Of a stretch of DNA of 64,000 nucleotides, positions 1 through 8,722 are shown piece by piece. Position numbers and translations under genes: made by a program. The notes beneath the pieces were generated by a model. That model saw nothing but the letters and a program-made list of their open reading frames with translations. It searched no databases and was not told the origin of the DNA. The stretch is from Prevotella fusca JCM 17724 (lineage in GTDB: Bacteria > Bacteroidota > Bacteroidia > Bacteroidales > Bacteroidaceae). The DNA lies in NCBI RefSeq assembly GCF_001262015.1, contig NZ_CP012074.1:1136501-1200500 (forward strand). The letters run 5' to 3'. Each line of letters starts with the position of its first letter. The first letter of the stretch is position 1.

Positions 1-1
1 A

Positions 2-1054
2 CCAGATGAGGAAAAGCAATTAAAGATAGCATGTGTTTCTGCAAATCCTAAAGGGAAAGGTCTGCACGAATGGTTTACAAAAAAGGAAGAATACGATAGA
101 AGATCCCATTTACAACAATTAAAAGAGTATGTATCAAGCACCATAAAAGAATCTGATATAAAGATTTTATCAACACAAGTAGATGAAGCTGTTATTAAAG
201 ACATTGGGTTTGAATTGAAACTTTCTCTTACAGAAAAAATTGCTCAACTAGACGAAACGGTAAGCAAAATAAAGGATTCCTTAGATCAGATGGAGTCAAA
301 CTTAGCTATCTTGAAGAGTGATATTATTCAAAATAAAGGTATAATGCGTAATGGCATAGAACAGTTACAAAAATATTATAATCATGAGTTAAATAATGTC
401 GGAAACCTTACGGCAATGGGAACTTTAGTTGAGGATGAATTTGGAATAAAGAATGATAAGATTGATTTTAATATTCTTGAAAGAAAGGTAAATCAGATTC
501 TCGAAGAATGTTGCGAATCCAACAATTCTAAAATAAAGGCGAACGAAACCACATTTAAACAACAGTTTGAAACTCAAAACGAGATTCTCAATAAAGTACT
601 AAAGGGTGGATTACAAGGAATGCATAAAGTAACTAGAAAAAACGTTTTACAAGCTAGAGATTTACTCTTCAAGGGGTATAAATTCAAACCTTGGGGAGCT
701 ACTAAGGTTGCAAAAAATATTAGAACGGCTGCAGCTGTTATAGGAGTTTTACTAGATGGCTGGGCTCTTTATAAAAAAAACAAAAATAACAAGAAACTTA
801 ATGAAATTATAAAAAATATCAAGGAGATTCTCAGGTGCTATTTTTCTGAAATTTTTAATATGTTTAAGGAAAATGATACTTACTTTAAAAATTTTGCTCC
901 TTCTTATGTGGAACTTTCAAAAACTGTAACAGACAGGAAAGATGAATTACATGTCCTTGAAGTCAATATTTTATCTTTGAAGAAATATAAGGAAAAAATT
1001 CAACGATGGTTTGGCGAGGATATAGAGGATGCTGTTTTTGAAGAAATCAATTAA
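2..1054 (+). CDS. C-terminal part of a probable LeoA-type dynamin-like GTPase (5' truncated by window)
   Basis: The reading frame is open from the window edge to the TAA at 1052-1054 (350 codons), so the true start lies outside; a TTG at 215 is only an internal codon. Visible parts are an N-terminal stretch ending a probable G domain (SANPKGKG about residue 14), a long charged helical region, a small hydrophobic helix after the motif FKPWGA, and a lysine/glutamate-rich helical tail. This layout and the FKPWGA-plus-hydrophobic-helix signature resemble my memory of the LeoA/HP0731 bacterial dynamin family, membrane-acting GTPases linked to vesicle release or defence. The GTP-binding motifs are not in the window, so the call is an inference. 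Codons are much more AT-rich than in the ribosomal genes next door, which suggests horizontal acquisition. Confidence 0.5.
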   Translation, partial: PDEEKQLKIACVSANPKGKGLHEWFTKKEEYDRRSHLQQLKEYVSSTIKESDIKILSTQVDEAVIKDIGFELKLSLTEKIAQLDETVSKIKDSLDQMESNLAILKSDIIQNKGIMRNGIEQLQKYYNHELNNVGNLTAMGTLVEDEFGIKNDKIDFNILERKVNQILEECCESNNSKIKANETTFKQQFETQNEILNKVLKGGLQGMHKVTRKNVLQARDLLFKGYKFKPWGATKVAKNIRTAAAVIGVLLDGWALYKKNKNNKKLNEIIKNIKEILRCYFSEIFNMFKENDTYFKNFAPSYVELSKTVTDRKDELHVLEVNILSLKKYKEKIQRWFGEDIEDAVFEEIN

Positions 1055-1100
1055 ACACTAGCTAAGTTTAACGGACAAATTTATTTTTCATTAATTTTCA

Positions 1101-1126
1101 GGGTGTATGGAGGGTTTCCAACACCC
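1101..1126 (+). terminator. Hairpin after the LeoA-like gene
   Basis: GGGTGT (1101-1106) pairs with ACACCC (1121-1126), and TGGA/TCCA continue the stem after one bulged A, around a 5-nt loop. It lies 46 nt after the stop codon. There is no strong U-run, so termination is only likely. Confidence 0.4.
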
Positions 1127-1207
1127 TAAGTGTTTGACAATAAGTTCTAGCATTTTAAAAAGAGGAGCAAAATCTGATTTGTAGGACACCAGCATATCAT
1201 TTTTTTA

Positions 1208-1215
1208 TTACTTTG
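1208..1215 (+). promoter_or_regulatory. Possible -7 element for the small ORF at 1221
   Basis: TTACTTTG matches the Bacteroidetes -7 consensus TAnnTTTG at all but one position. No -33 TTTG is found at 19-20 nt. Transcription would begin within a few bases of the ATG at 1221, so the message would be nearly leaderless. Confidence 0.35.
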
Positions 1216-1220
1216 TACCC

Positions 1221-1481
1221 ATGCACGCAAATGTAAAATTATTAGCTCTGTTAGGTAATCAACCCATCAACGCTGCTACTATCCGTAACATCACGTATAC
1301 ACTCATACGCGAAGAATTAGCACGTTTATACGGAACATCTGTACAAGAAGCTGCAGACATCATAGGAAACCAACTTGACTGCGCTCCACACGAGGACATC
1401 TCTGGCTATATCTTCATGGTACCCAACTGGGCGCATAAATGGTTTCGGCACAAGGGCTATGTATCAAAAATGCTAAAGTAG
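1221..1481 (+). CDS. Small hypothetical protein, 86 aa
   Basis: I do not recognise a family. The protein is mixed alpha/beta in character, has no signal peptide or membrane segment, and carries two cysteines and three tryptophan/phenylalanine-rich positions near the C-terminus. A -7-like element ends 5 nt before the ATG, and a strong hairpin terminator follows 20 nt after the stop. This promoter-ORF-terminator arrangement supports a real, singly transcribed gene. It lies convergent to rplQ and shares the bidirectional terminator. Function unknown; it could be a conserved Prevotella orphan. Confidence 0.5.
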   Translation: MHANVKLLALLGNQPINAATIRNITYTLIREELARLYGTSVQEAADIIGNQLDCAPHEDISGYIFMVPNWAHKWFRHKGYVSKMLK

Positions 1482-1501
1482 AAAGCCTAATCTACAACAA
1501 A

Positions 1502-1534
1502 AAAACTCCCGATACATTAAGTACCGGGAGTTTT
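1502..1534. terminator. Bidirectional terminator between the 86-aa gene and rplQ
   Basis: A perfect 10-bp stem (AAAACTCCCG at 1502-1511, CGGGAGTTTT at 1525-1534) with A-tract and T-tract flanks can end both the plus-strand small gene and the minus-strand ribosomal cluster. Confidence 0.85.
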
Positions 1535-1561
1535 CTATTATAGAAATAAATTCTATTCGGA

Positions 1562-2044
1562 TTATTCAGCCTTTGCCTCTTCAGCAACGTTCTCAACAGC
1601 CTTTGCAGGAACATCAGCCTTCTTTGTAGAACGACGGCTACGACGAGTCTTCTTAGCATCAGCCTTTGGAGACTTAGCCATATTCTCATTGTAGTCAACC
1701 AACTCGATGAATGCTATCTGAGCAGCGTCACCCTGACGAGTACCGAGCTTGATAACACGTGTATAACCGCCTGGACGATCAGCTACCTTTACAGAAATCT
1801 CCTTGAAGAGCTCAGTGACAGCCTCCTTGTTCTGAAGATAACGGAAAACAACACGACGTGAGTTGGTTGTATCGTTCTTAGAACGTGTAATCAGCGGCTC
1901 TACATACTTCTTAAGAGCCTTTGCCTTAGCGAGAGTCGTAGTGATTCTTTTGTGCTGAATCAGAGCAACTGCCAAGTTTGAAAGCAATGCAGCGCGATGG
2001 TCAGCAGTACGACCCAAATGGTTGAATTTCTTATTATGTCTCAT
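1562..2044 (-). CDS. rplQ: 50S ribosomal protein L17
   Basis: L17 is a large-subunit protein at the base of the exit-tunnel region. The first ~115 residues are the conserved L17 domain, starting [13 protein letters not shown] lysine/alanine/glutamate-rich tail of about 45 residues follows, which makes it 160 aa against ~127 in E. coli; such tails are usual in Bacteroidetes. It is the last gene of the alpha segment, 58 nt after rpoA, and a hairpin terminator follows. Confidence 0.97.
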   Translation of the reverse strand: MRHNKKFNHLGRTADHRAALLSNLAVALIQHKRITTTLAKAKALKKYVEPLITRSKNDTTNSRRVVFRYLQNKEAVTELFKEISVKVADRPGGYTRVIKLGTRQGDAAQIAFIELVDYNENMAKSPKADAKKTRRSRRSTKKADVPAKAVENVAEEAKAE

Positions 2045-2102
2045 TTTGTTTTTAACTTGTTGTGGATAAACCCGTCAACTTGCCGTTCAGACAACTTGTC
2101 AA

Positions 2103-3101
2103 CTATTCTTTATCCAATTTATACTTTGTAATGTCGGTTCCAAACGACAGATTCAGACTCTCGAGCAAATCATCAAGCTCAGAAAGCGATTTCTTACCAA
2201 AGTTACGGAACTTCAGAAGATCCGTCTTATTGTACTGTACGAGGTCGCCCAGCGTCTCAACGTCAGCAGCCTTCAAGCAGTTGAGTGCACGAACACTCAA
2301 ATTGAGACTTGCATCGGTCAACTTGGTCTTTAAAAGCTGACGCATGTGCAGAACCTCCTCATCAAACTCCTGGTTGCCCTCCTGATCAGGATTCTCAAGA
2401 GTAATCTTCTCATCAGAGAACAACATGAAGTGATAAATAAGAATCTTTGCAGCCTCTTTCAGTGCATCCTTCGGATGAATGGAACCATCAGTCGTAACTT
2501 CAACAACCAGTTTGTCATAGTCGGTCTTTTGTTCAACACGATATGGTTCAACGGCATATTTTACGTTACGGATTGGGGTGTAGATGGAATCGATTGGGAG
2601 TACGTTTACATCAGTGCAGAATTCACGATTTTCCTCAGCATAAGCGTATCCACGCCCTTTGTTGATAGTCAAATCAATCTGCATAGAAGCCTTGGAGTCT
2701 AAATGACAAATCACCAAATCAGGGTTTAACACTTCAAATCCAGTCAGATACTTACCGATATCACCTGCTTTGAATTCGGTGGAATTCTCTACGGTGATAC
2801 TAACTTTCTCATTCTCGAATTCTTCTACTACTTGCTTGAATCGAACTTGCTTGAGATTCAAGATGATGTTGGTAACATCTTCCTTTACACCTGGTACTGA
2901 AGAGAATTCGTGCTCAACACCAGCTATACGGATAGTGTTGATTGCAAAGCCTTCCAGCGATGAAAGGAGGATGCGGCGAAGAGCGTTACCAATGGTAACA
3001 CCAAAGCCAGGCTCAAGAGGACGGAATTCGAACTTGCCGAAATGGTCATTGGCCTCCAGCATCACTACTTTATCAGGTTTTTGAAATGCTAATATCGCCA
3101 T
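2103..3101 (-). CDS. rpoA: DNA-directed RNA polymerase subunit alpha
   Basis: Alpha dimerises to nucleate RNA polymerase assembly. At 332 aa it has normal length. The N-terminal domain carries the dimerisation/beta-contact motif [12 protein letters not shown] (about 38-49). The C-terminal domain (about 250-332) has the helix-hairpin-helix region with [10 protein letters not shown] and FGKKSLSEL used for UP-element and activator contacts. It sits between rpsD and rplQ as in most bacteria, 14 nt after the rpsD stop. Confidence 0.98.
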   Translation of the reverse strand: MAILAFQKPDKVVMLEANDHFGKFEFRPLEPGFGVTIGNALRRILLSSLEGFAINTIRIAGVEHEFSSVPGVKEDVTNIILNLKQVRFKQVVEEFENEKVSITVENSTEFKAGDIGKYLTGFEVLNPDLVICHLDSKASMQIDLTINKGRGYAYAEENREFCTDVNVLPIDSIYTPIRNVKYAVEPYRVEQKTDYDKLVVEVTTDGSIHPKDALKEAAKILIYHFMLFSDEKITLENPDQEGNQEFDEEVLHMRQLLKTKLTDASLNLSVRALNCLKAADVETLGDLVQYNKTDLLKFRNFGKKSLSELDDLLESLNLSFGTDITKYKLDKE

Positions 3102-3115
3102 TAATTTAATGAATT

Positions 3116-3724
3116 TTATTGTTTAGAGTACAACTCAACGATTAACTGCTCCTTAATATTCTCAGGGATGTCAGCACGGTCTGGACGGTGGAGGAACTTA
3201 CCGCACTTTGCGTTATCATCCCACTCAAGCCAAGGGTACTTGCTGTGGTTAAAGCCAGCCAAAGCAGCCTCAATAACCTCAAGTGACTTAGCCTTCTCAC
3301 GAACGCCAACAACGTCACCAGCCTTTACCTGATATGAAGCAATATTTACGACATTACCGTTAACAACAATGTGCTTGTGGCTAACGAGCTGACGAGCAGC
3401 TGCACGAGTAGGAGCGATACCGAGACGGAACACTACATTGTCCAGACGGCTCTCGAGGCTCTGAAGAAGAACCTCACCAGTAATACCCTCTGCCTTTGCA
3501 GCCTTGTCGAACAGATTACGGAACTGACGCTCCAAAACGCCATAAGTGTACTTAGCCTTCTGTTTCTCTGCAAGCTGAGCACCATACTCAGATACCTTGC
3601 GGCGACGGTTGTTACCGTGCTGCCCTGGAGGGAAGTTTCTCTTAGCTAATACCTTATCTGCGCCGAAAATTGGCTCACCGAAACGGCGTGCGATTCGTGA
3701 TTTTGGACCTATGTATCTTGCCAT
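3116..3724 (-). CDS. rpsD: 30S ribosomal protein S4
   Basis: S4 is a primary 16S rRNA binder and 30S assembly initiator, and in enteric bacteria the autogenous repressor of the alpha operon. The 202-aa protein has the N-terminal S4 region without zinc cysteines (C-minus form) and an S4 RNA-binding fold at about 92-155 ([25 protein letters not shown]). It lies between rpsK and rpoA. Whether S4 regulates this operon here cannot be read from the sequence. Confidence 0.98.
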   Translation of the reverse strand: MARYIGPKSRIARRFGEPIFGADKVLAKRNFPPGQHGNNRRRKVSEYGAQLAEKQKAKYTYGVLERQFRNLFDKAAKAEGITGEVLLQSLESRLDNVVFRLGIAPTRAAARQLVSHKHIVVNGNVVNIASYQVKAGDVVGVREKAKSLEVIEAALAGFNHSKYPWLEWDDNAKCGKFLHRPDRADIPENIKEQLIVELYSKQ

Positions 3725-3761
3725 AATTAATATGAATTCTTTTAATTGTTATAAGATGTGA

Positions 3762-4151
3762 TTATACACGACGACGCTTTGGAGGACGGCAGCCGTTGTG
3801 TGGCAACGGAGTAACGTCAACAATCTCAGTTACCTGAATACCTGCTGCGTTCACCGCACGGATAGCGCTCTCGCGACCGTTACCTGGACCCTTAACGTAT
3901 GCCTTAACCTTGCGAAGACCGAGATCGTAAGCTACCTTTGAGCAATCCTCTGCTGCCATCTGTGCAGCGTAAGGAGTATTCTTCTTTGATCCACGGAATC
4001 CCATCTTACCAGCTGAAGACCAAGAGATAACCTGACCCTCGCTGTTAGCCAAAGATACAATAATGTTATTGAATGAGCTGTGCACGTGAAGTTGTCCCAG
4101 TGCGTCAACTCTTACATTTCTTTTCTTAGATGTTGCTGATTTCTTTGCCAT
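3762..4151 (-). CDS. rpsK: 30S ribosomal protein S11
   Basis: A platform protein contacting the mRNA exit region. The 129-aa sequence has the conserved core ending in [17 protein letters not shown]. The start is supported by AAGGAGG at 4161-4167 (minus strand), 9 nt before the ATG. That is a full Shine-Dalgarno motif, unusual for this phylum. It lies 20 nt after rpsM. Confidence 0.97.
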   Translation of the reverse strand: MAKKSATSKKRNVRVDALGQLHVHSSFNNIIVSLANSEGQVISWSSAGKMGFRGSKKNTPYAAQMAAEDCSKVAYDLGLRKVKAYVKGPGNGRESAIRAVNAAGIQVTEIVDVTPLPHNGCRPPKRRRV

Positions 4152-4160
4152 AATTAATTT

Positions 4161-4167
4161 CCTCCTT
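4161..4167 (-). promoter_or_regulatory. Strong Shine-Dalgarno before rpsK
   Basis: AAGGAGG on the minus strand lies 9 nt upstream of the rpsK ATG, in the 20-nt rpsM-rpsK gap. Most starts in this window have only A/T-rich leaders. Confidence 0.7.
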
Positions 4168-4171
4168 AGAA

Positions 4172-4552
4172 TTACTTAGTAGCCTTCTTCTTATTAGCAA
4201 CAGTCTTCTTCTTTCCCTTACGGGTACGAGCATTGTTCTTAGTACTCTGACCGCGAACAGGAAGACCATTACGATGTCTAACACCACGATAGCAACCTAT
4301 ATCCATGAGGCGCTTGATGTTCATCTGGATCTCAGAACGGAGATCACCTTCAACTTTGAATTCAGCACCGATAATTTCACGGATCTTGGCTGCCTGGTCA
4401 TCAGACCACTCGCTGACCTTCAGGTCACGGCTAATACCAGCCTTATCCAATATCTTTGCTGAACTACTTCGACCGATACCATAAATATAGGTCAATGCGA
4501 TTTCGCCACGCTTATTCTGGGGCAAATCTACTCCAACAATTCTTATTGCCAT
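4172..4552 (-). CDS. rpsM: 30S ribosomal protein S13
   Basis: A head protein that forms subunit bridges and contacts P-site tRNA. The 126-aa form starting [11 protein letters not shown] is chosen because family members begin there; an in-frame ATG 60 nt upstream would add 20 hydrophobic residues and lies close to a promoter -7 element. The helix-two-turn-helix core and the basic C-terminal tail with [17 protein letters not shown] are present. It is first gene of the alpha segment, likely served by the promoter at 4600-4607. Confidence 0.96.
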   Translation of the reverse strand: MAIRIVGVDLPQNKRGEIALTYIYGIGRSSSAKILDKAGISRDLKVSEWSDDQAAKIREIIGAEFKVEGDLRSEIQMNIKRLMDIGCYRGVRHRNGLPVRGQSTKNNARTRKGKKKTVANKKKATK

Positions 4553-4580
4553 TGTTTGATAATTAATTAAATAAATGTCA

Positions 4581-4592
4581 TTTAGCGCTAAA
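4581..4592. repeat. Perfect 12-bp palindrome in the rpsM leader
   Basis: TTTAGCGCTAAA reads the same on both strands and falls between the -7 element at 4600-4607 and the rpsM start. It could be an operator or a small RNA stem; nothing else supports a role. Confidence 0.4.
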
Positions 4593-4599
4593 AAGCATG

Positions 4600-4607
4600 C
4601 AAAGGTA
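4600..4607 (-). promoter_or_regulatory. Internal promoter -7 element before rpsM
   Basis: The minus strand reads TACCTTTG, a perfect TAnnTTTG, about 48 nt upstream of rpsM in the 98-nt gap after rpmJ. No TTTG sits at the usual -33 spacing. It would allow the alpha segment (rpsM to rplQ) to be transcribed separately. Confidence 0.55.
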
Positions 4608-4650
4608 AGCATAATTTATGAGACAGCTTACCTCTTTATGCTTTTTTAAC

Positions 4651-4767
4651 TTAGCCCTGACGCATTTTAAACTTAGGGTTTTTCTTGTTGATAACGAACA
4701 GGCGACCCTTGCGACGAACGATCTTGCAGTCGGCTGTACGCTTCTTTAATGATGCTCTTGTCTTCAT
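4651..4767 (-). CDS. rpmJ: 50S ribosomal protein L36
   Basis: The smallest large-subunit protein, 38 aa, read directly from the minus strand: [15 protein letters not shown] to the end FKMRQG. It has one cysteine rather than the zinc-binding CCCH set, so it is the zinc-independent form. Position between infA and rpsM is the usual one. It is followed by the 98-nt gap that carries the rpsM promoter. Confidence 0.95.
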   Translation of the reverse strand: MKTRASLKKRTADCKIVRRKGRLFVINKKNPKFKMRQG

Positions 4768-4780
4768 ATCTCTATGTTGT

Positions 4781-4999
4781 TTATTTGTATCTGAAAACGA
4801 TTCGACCTTTGGTCAGGTCGTATGGACTCATCTCAACCTTCACCTTGTCACCAGGAAGGATCTTGATGTAGTGCATTCTCATCTTACCTGAAATATGAGC
4901 GGTGATATCAACACCGTTCTCCAATTCCACGCGGAACATTGCATTTGAAAGTGCTTCAAGAATTGTTCCGTCCTGCTCTATTGCAGTTTGCTTTGCCAT
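4781..4999 (-). CDS. infA: Translation initiation factor IF-1
   Basis: IF-1 occupies the A site during initiation. The 72-aa protein is a single OB fold with the family sequence [30 protein letters not shown] and [12 protein letters not shown]. It lies 7 nt after map and 13 nt before rpmJ, the common spc order. Confidence 0.97.
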   Translation of the reverse strand: MAKQTAIEQDGTILEALSNAMFRVELENGVDITAHISGKMRMHYIKILPGDKVKVEMSPYDLTKGRIVFRYK

Positions 5000-5006
5000 A
5001 TATTAA

Positions 5007-5807
5007 TTAAAAATTTTGTCCTTCTAAATGTTCAACTTCCTCAAAAGAAGATAAAATATCAGCCTTACCAGCCCTGATGGCAATTGTATGCTCAAAATGA
5101 GCTGCCGGGCGACGGTCGCGTGTCACGATACTCCAGCGGTCTGGTAAAAGTCCGATTTCCCGACTACCCATAGTAACCATCGGTTCTATCGCAATACACA
5201 TTCCTGCCTTAAGTAATACGCCACCTCCTCGCTTCCCATAATTGGGAACAGCTGGTTCCTCATGCATTTCACGCCCGATACCATGACCTGTCAGTTCTCG
5301 GACAATGCCATAGCCTTGTGCTTGACAATAATCCTGAATAACCTGTCCAATATCGCCGACGTGACGACCTGCCTGCGCAGCTTCAATACCCTTATAGAGT
5401 GATTCCTTTGTCGTTCGGAGCAATTTACGGACTTCTTCACAGACTTCTCCAACACAGAAAGTATAACAACTGTCACCGTTGAATCCATTGAGTAAAGTAC
5501 CACAGTCAACAGAAATAACATCTCCGTCCTTCAAAATCACATCTTCACTTGGCACTCCATGTACTACGACATCATTGACAGAAGTACAAATGCTACCAGG
5601 GAAAGGAGGTCCATAAGAACTGGGAAATCCTTTAAACGTCGGTATAGCACCATTATCACGGATAAACTCTTCAGCTATTTTATCTAACTGGAGAGTTGTA
5701 ACACCAGGCTTAACATGACGGCCAACTTCTGCCAGTGTCTTACCGACCAGCAGGTTGGCCTCACGCATGAGTTCAATTTCATCTTCTGTCTTCAGAAATA
5801 TATTCAT
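5007..5807 (-). CDS. map: Methionine aminopeptidase type I
   Basis: Removes the N-terminal methionine from nascent proteins in the cytosol. The 266-aa pita-bread fold has the full dinuclear metal set D101, D112, H175, E208 and E239, with substrate-contacting H83 (VHGVPSE) and the TGHGIG motif. It has no N-terminal zinc-binding extension, so it is type Ia. It sits between secY and infA, coupling protein maturation to ribosomal protein expression; secY ends 16 nt upstream. Confidence 0.97.
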   Translation of the reverse strand: MNIFLKTEDEIELMREANLLVGKTLAEVGRHVKPGVTTLQLDKIAEEFIRDNGAIPTFKGFPSSYGPPFPGSICTSVNDVVVHGVPSEDVILKDGDVISVDCGTLLNGFNGDSCYTFCVGEVCEEVRKLLRTTKESLYKGIEAAQAGRHVGDIGQVIQDYCQAQGYGIVRELTGHGIGREMHEEPAVPNYGKRGGGVLLKAGMCIAIEPMVTMGSREIGLLPDRWSIVTRDRRPAAHFEHTIAIRAGKADILSSFEEVEHLEGQNF

Positions 5808-5823
5808 TCCTCAAGATAAAGAT

Positions 5824-7164
5824 TTAATAGGCTGCAACACCACCGTTGCCACGAGTATGACCAGAGTTGAGGAGTCCGTCATAGTGACGCATCATCAAGT
5901 GTGACTCAATCTGCTGAAGCGTATCAATAACAACACCAACAAGAATCAACAATGATGTACCACCGAAGAACTGACCAAACGCATCATCGACATTCAAAAG
6001 TCCTGCCAATGCCGGCATAACAGCGATAAAAGCAATAAACAAAGAACCAGGTCCCGTGATACGAGACATTATAGTATCTATGTAATCAGCAGTATCTTTT
6101 CCCGGCTTAACACCTGGAATAAAACCATTATTACGCTTCATATCCTCAGCCATCTGGGTAGGATTAAGTGTAATTGCAGTATAGAAATAGGTAAACACTA
6201 CGATAAGGAGCACGTAAATACTGTTATACGCCAAACTCTTAGTATTCATAAGAGACTGAAGTATAGAGCTTGTATTGTCAGTTGAATACTGAACGATTGC
6301 CAACGGAATGAACATCAAAGCCTGAGCAAAGATGATTGGCATTACATTGGCAGCGAAGAGCTTCAAAGGAATATACTGACGAGCTCCACCGTATTGCTTG
6401 TTTCCTACGACACGCTTAGCATACTGCACAGGAACCTTGCGAGTACCTTGTACAAGAAGAATAGCTGCACATACAACAGCATAAAGGATGACGATTTCTA
6501 CGATAAACATTACCAGACCACCACCTGTAATAGCCGTGAAACGATTCTGAAGTTCCTGGCCAAAAGCCTGTGGCAGACGAGCAATAATACCAATCATAAT
6601 AATCAGAGAGATACCGTTACCGACACCCTTATCCGTAATACGCTCACCGAGCCAAAGAATGAACATTGAACCTGCAGCGAGAATAATTGTCGCAGGAACC
6701 ATAAATGTAGTCCAGTCAACACCTGTTGCCAATGCACCACCTGCTTGCATTTTCAAGTTCATCAGGTAAGACGGTGCCTGAAACAGTAGGATTAATACTG
6801 TCAGGACACGCGTATACCAATTTATTTTCTTATGACCACTCTCGCCTTCACGCTGCATCTTCTGGAAATAAGGAACAGCGACGGCAAGGAGCTGCATAAC
6901 GATAGAAGCTGAGATGTATGGCATAATTCCTAATGCGAAGATTGACGCATGGGAAAATGCACCACCGGAGAACATGTCCAAAAGTGACATAAGACCGCCT
7001 TTGGTCTGTGACTGCAATTTTTCCAACAGGCTAGGATTGATACCAGGAAGCACCACAAACGAGCCAAAGCGGTAAATAGCTGTGAACAGAATGGTTATAA
7101 GAAGTCGCTGACGCAAATCCTCTATCTTCCAACAGTTCTTCAGTGTCTCAATAAACTTTTTCAT
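5824..7164 (-). CDS. secY: Protein translocase subunit SecY
   Basis: SecY is the channel subunit of the SecYEG inner-membrane translocon. The 446-aa protein shows about ten hydrophobic segments, the plug/TM2 region with MPYISASIVMQLL, and the long cytosolic C4-C5 loops rich in basic residues (GTRKVPVQYAKRVVG). It lies 4 nt after rplO in the spc segment. Its partner secE is at 34391-34582 in this same window. Confidence 0.98.
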   Translation of the reverse strand: MKKFIETLKNCWKIEDLRQRLLITILFTAIYRFGSFVVLPGINPSLLEKLQSQTKGGLMSLLDMFSGGAFSHASIFALGIMPYISASIVMQLLAVAVPYFQKMQREGESGHKKINWYTRVLTVLILLFQAPSYLMNLKMQAGGALATGVDWTTFMVPATIILAAGSMFILWLGERITDKGVGNGISLIIMIGIIARLPQAFGQELQNRFTAITGGGLVMFIVEIVILYAVVCAAILLVQGTRKVPVQYAKRVVGNKQYGGARQYIPLKLFAANVMPIIFAQALMFIPLAIVQYSTDNTSSILQSLMNTKSLAYNSIYVLLIVVFTYFYTAITLNPTQMAEDMKRNNGFIPGVKPGKDTADYIDTIMSRITGPGSLFIAFIAVMPALAGLLNVDDAFGQFFGGTSLLILVGVVIDTLQQIESHLMMRHYDGLLNSGHTRGNGGVAAY

Positions 7165-7168
7165 TAAC

Positions 7169-7615
7169 TTAGATTATAGTTGTGTTACCACCTACTGCCT
7201 TAATAGCTTCTTCGGCAGTCTTAGAGAAAGCATTAGCTGAAACCTCCAGCTTAGCCTTCAATTCACCATTACCGAGAACCTTGACAAGCTCCTTGCCATT
7301 GGTGAGACCAGCAGCCTTGAGTTCCTCGATTCCGATTTTGGTAAGGTTGTTCTTCTCGGCAAGAGCCTGAAGAGTTGAGAGGTTTACAGCGAAATACTCC
7401 TTATGGTTGATGTTCTTGAAACCAGCCTTCGGAACACGACGCTGGAGAGGCATCTGACCACCCTCAAAGCCAATCTTCTTCTTATAACCAGAACGAGACT
7501 TTGCACCCTTGTGACCACGGGTAGAAGTACCACCGAGTCCAGAACCCGGACCACGACCGATACGACGACGTGAATGTGTAGAGCCAGCAGCTGGTTTCAA
7601 ATTATTTAATTTCAT
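7169..7615 (-). CDS. rplO: 50S ribosomal protein L15
   Basis: A late-assembly large-subunit protein of 148 aa. The basic, glycine-rich N-terminal tail (GRGPGSGLGGTSTRGHKGAKSR) threads into 23S rRNA, followed by the compact domain with FEGGQMPLQRRVPKAGF. It lies between rpmD and secY. Confidence 0.97.
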   Translation of the reverse strand: MKLNNLKPAAGSTHSRRRIGRGPGSGLGGTSTRGHKGAKSRSGYKKKIGFEGGQMPLQRRVPKAGFKNINHKEYFAVNLSTLQALAEKNNLTKIGIEELKAAGLTNGKELVKVLGNGELKAKLEVSANAFSKTAEEAIKAVGGNTTII

Positions 7616-7641
7616 AATTACTGTTTTCTTTAAAAGATTAA

Positions 7642-7818
7642 TTAATCAATTACTGATACCAGGTGATGCACCTTACGGATCATACCGCGGCTGCTTGGAG
7701 TATCCTCTACTTCAACAACCTGAGAAATCTTGTGAAGTCCCAATGCACGCAAAGTATCTTTCTGGTCTTTAGGAGCACCAATACGGCTCTTAATCTGCTT
7801 AATCTTAATTGTTGCCAT
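7642..7818 (-). CDS. rpmD: 50S ribosomal protein L30
   Basis: A 58-aa protein read from the minus strand: MATIKIKQIKSRIGAPKDQK, then LRALGLHKISQVVEVEDTP and a C-terminus ending SVID. It is the short bacterial L30 form. An AGGAG motif lies 10 nt before its ATG. It is between rpsE and rplO, as in all canonical spc operons. Confidence 0.95.
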   Translation of the reverse strand: MATIKIKQIKSRIGAPKDQKDTLRALGLHKISQVVEVEDTPSSRGMIRKVHHLVSVID

Positions 7819-7837
7819 AACTTAATATCTCCTGAAA

Positions 7838-8350
7838 TTAACCGTTAAATACTTTGTCCATACTGATTCCACGCTCACCTGCTACAGTATATGCATCACG
7901 CATAGCAGCGAGGGCAGCGATAGTAGCCTTCACAAGGTTATGAGGGTTAGAAGAACCCTTTGACTTTGCAATCACGTCAGTAATACCTGCACTCTCAAGA
8001 ACAGCACGCATAGCACCACCGGCCTTCAGACCAGTACCGGCTGCAGCTGGCTTAAGAAGTACATGCGCACCACTGAAGCGAGCCTCTGCCTCATGAGGAA
8101 CAGTACCCTTCAAAACAGGAACCTTAACGAGGTTCTTCTTAGCAGAGTCTGTACCCTTCTGGATAGCAGCAGTAACCTCACCTGCCTTACCAAGACCCCA
8201 GCCGATAACGCCCTTACCGTCACCAACAACGACGATAGCTGCGAATGTGAAAGTACGACCACCCTTTGTAACCTTAGTTACACGGTTGATAGCAACCAAG
8301 CGATCTTTCAGTTCAACGTCACTATTTACTTTTACTCTATTCATTGCCAT
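7838..8350 (-). CDS. rpsE: 30S ribosomal protein S5
   Basis: S5 helps decoding accuracy and lines the mRNA entry. The 170-aa protein has the N-terminal double-stranded-RNA-binding-like domain ([20 protein letters not shown]) and the C-terminal domain with [16 protein letters not shown]. The start could be the ATG two codons further in. It lies 6 nt after rplR. Confidence 0.97.
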   Translation of the reverse strand: MAMNRVKVNSDVELKDRLVAINRVTKVTKGGRTFTFAAIVVVGDGKGVIGWGLGKAGEVTAAIQKGTDSAKKNLVKVPVLKGTVPHEAEARFSGAHVLLKPAAAGTGLKAGGAMRAVLESAGITDVIAKSKGSSNPHNLVKATIAALAAMRDAYTVAGERGISMDKVFNG

Positions 8351-8356
8351 AATCGT

Positions 8357-8701
8357 TTAGAATTTAAGTCCTCCCTCACGTGCAGCATCAGCCAAAGCCT
8401 GTACACGTCCGTGATAGAGATAACCGTTACGGTCGAAAACAACCTGCTCTACACCAGCAGCCTTAGCATGCTCGGCAACAAGCGCACCTACTTTCTTAGC
8501 CTGATCAATCTTAGCCATCTTCTCAAGGCCAAGTGAAGAAGCAGAAGCGAGGGTTGTTCCGGTCAGATCGTTAATAACCTGTGCATAAATCTGCTTGTTA
8601 CTGCGGAAAACACTCAGACGTGGGCGTTCTGCAGTACCGTTCACACTCTTACGAATGCGGAACTTTATTTTAATTCTTCTTTGTTCTTTCTTTGTTGTCA
8701 T
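8357..8701 (-). CDS. rplR: 50S ribosomal protein L18
   Basis: L18 binds 5S rRNA in the central protuberance. At 114 aa it has the basic N-terminus ([27 protein letters not shown]) and the C-terminal [26 protein letters not shown]. It lies 21 nt after rplF and 6 nt before rpsE. Confidence 0.97.
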   Translation of the reverse strand: MTTKKEQRRIKIKFRIRKSVNGTAERPRLSVFRSNKQIYAQVINDLTGTTLASASSLGLEKMAKIDQAKKVGALVAEHAKAAGVEQVVFDRNGYLYHGRVQALADAAREGGLKF

Positions 8702-8722
8702 AATCGTAATGATGTATTAAAG

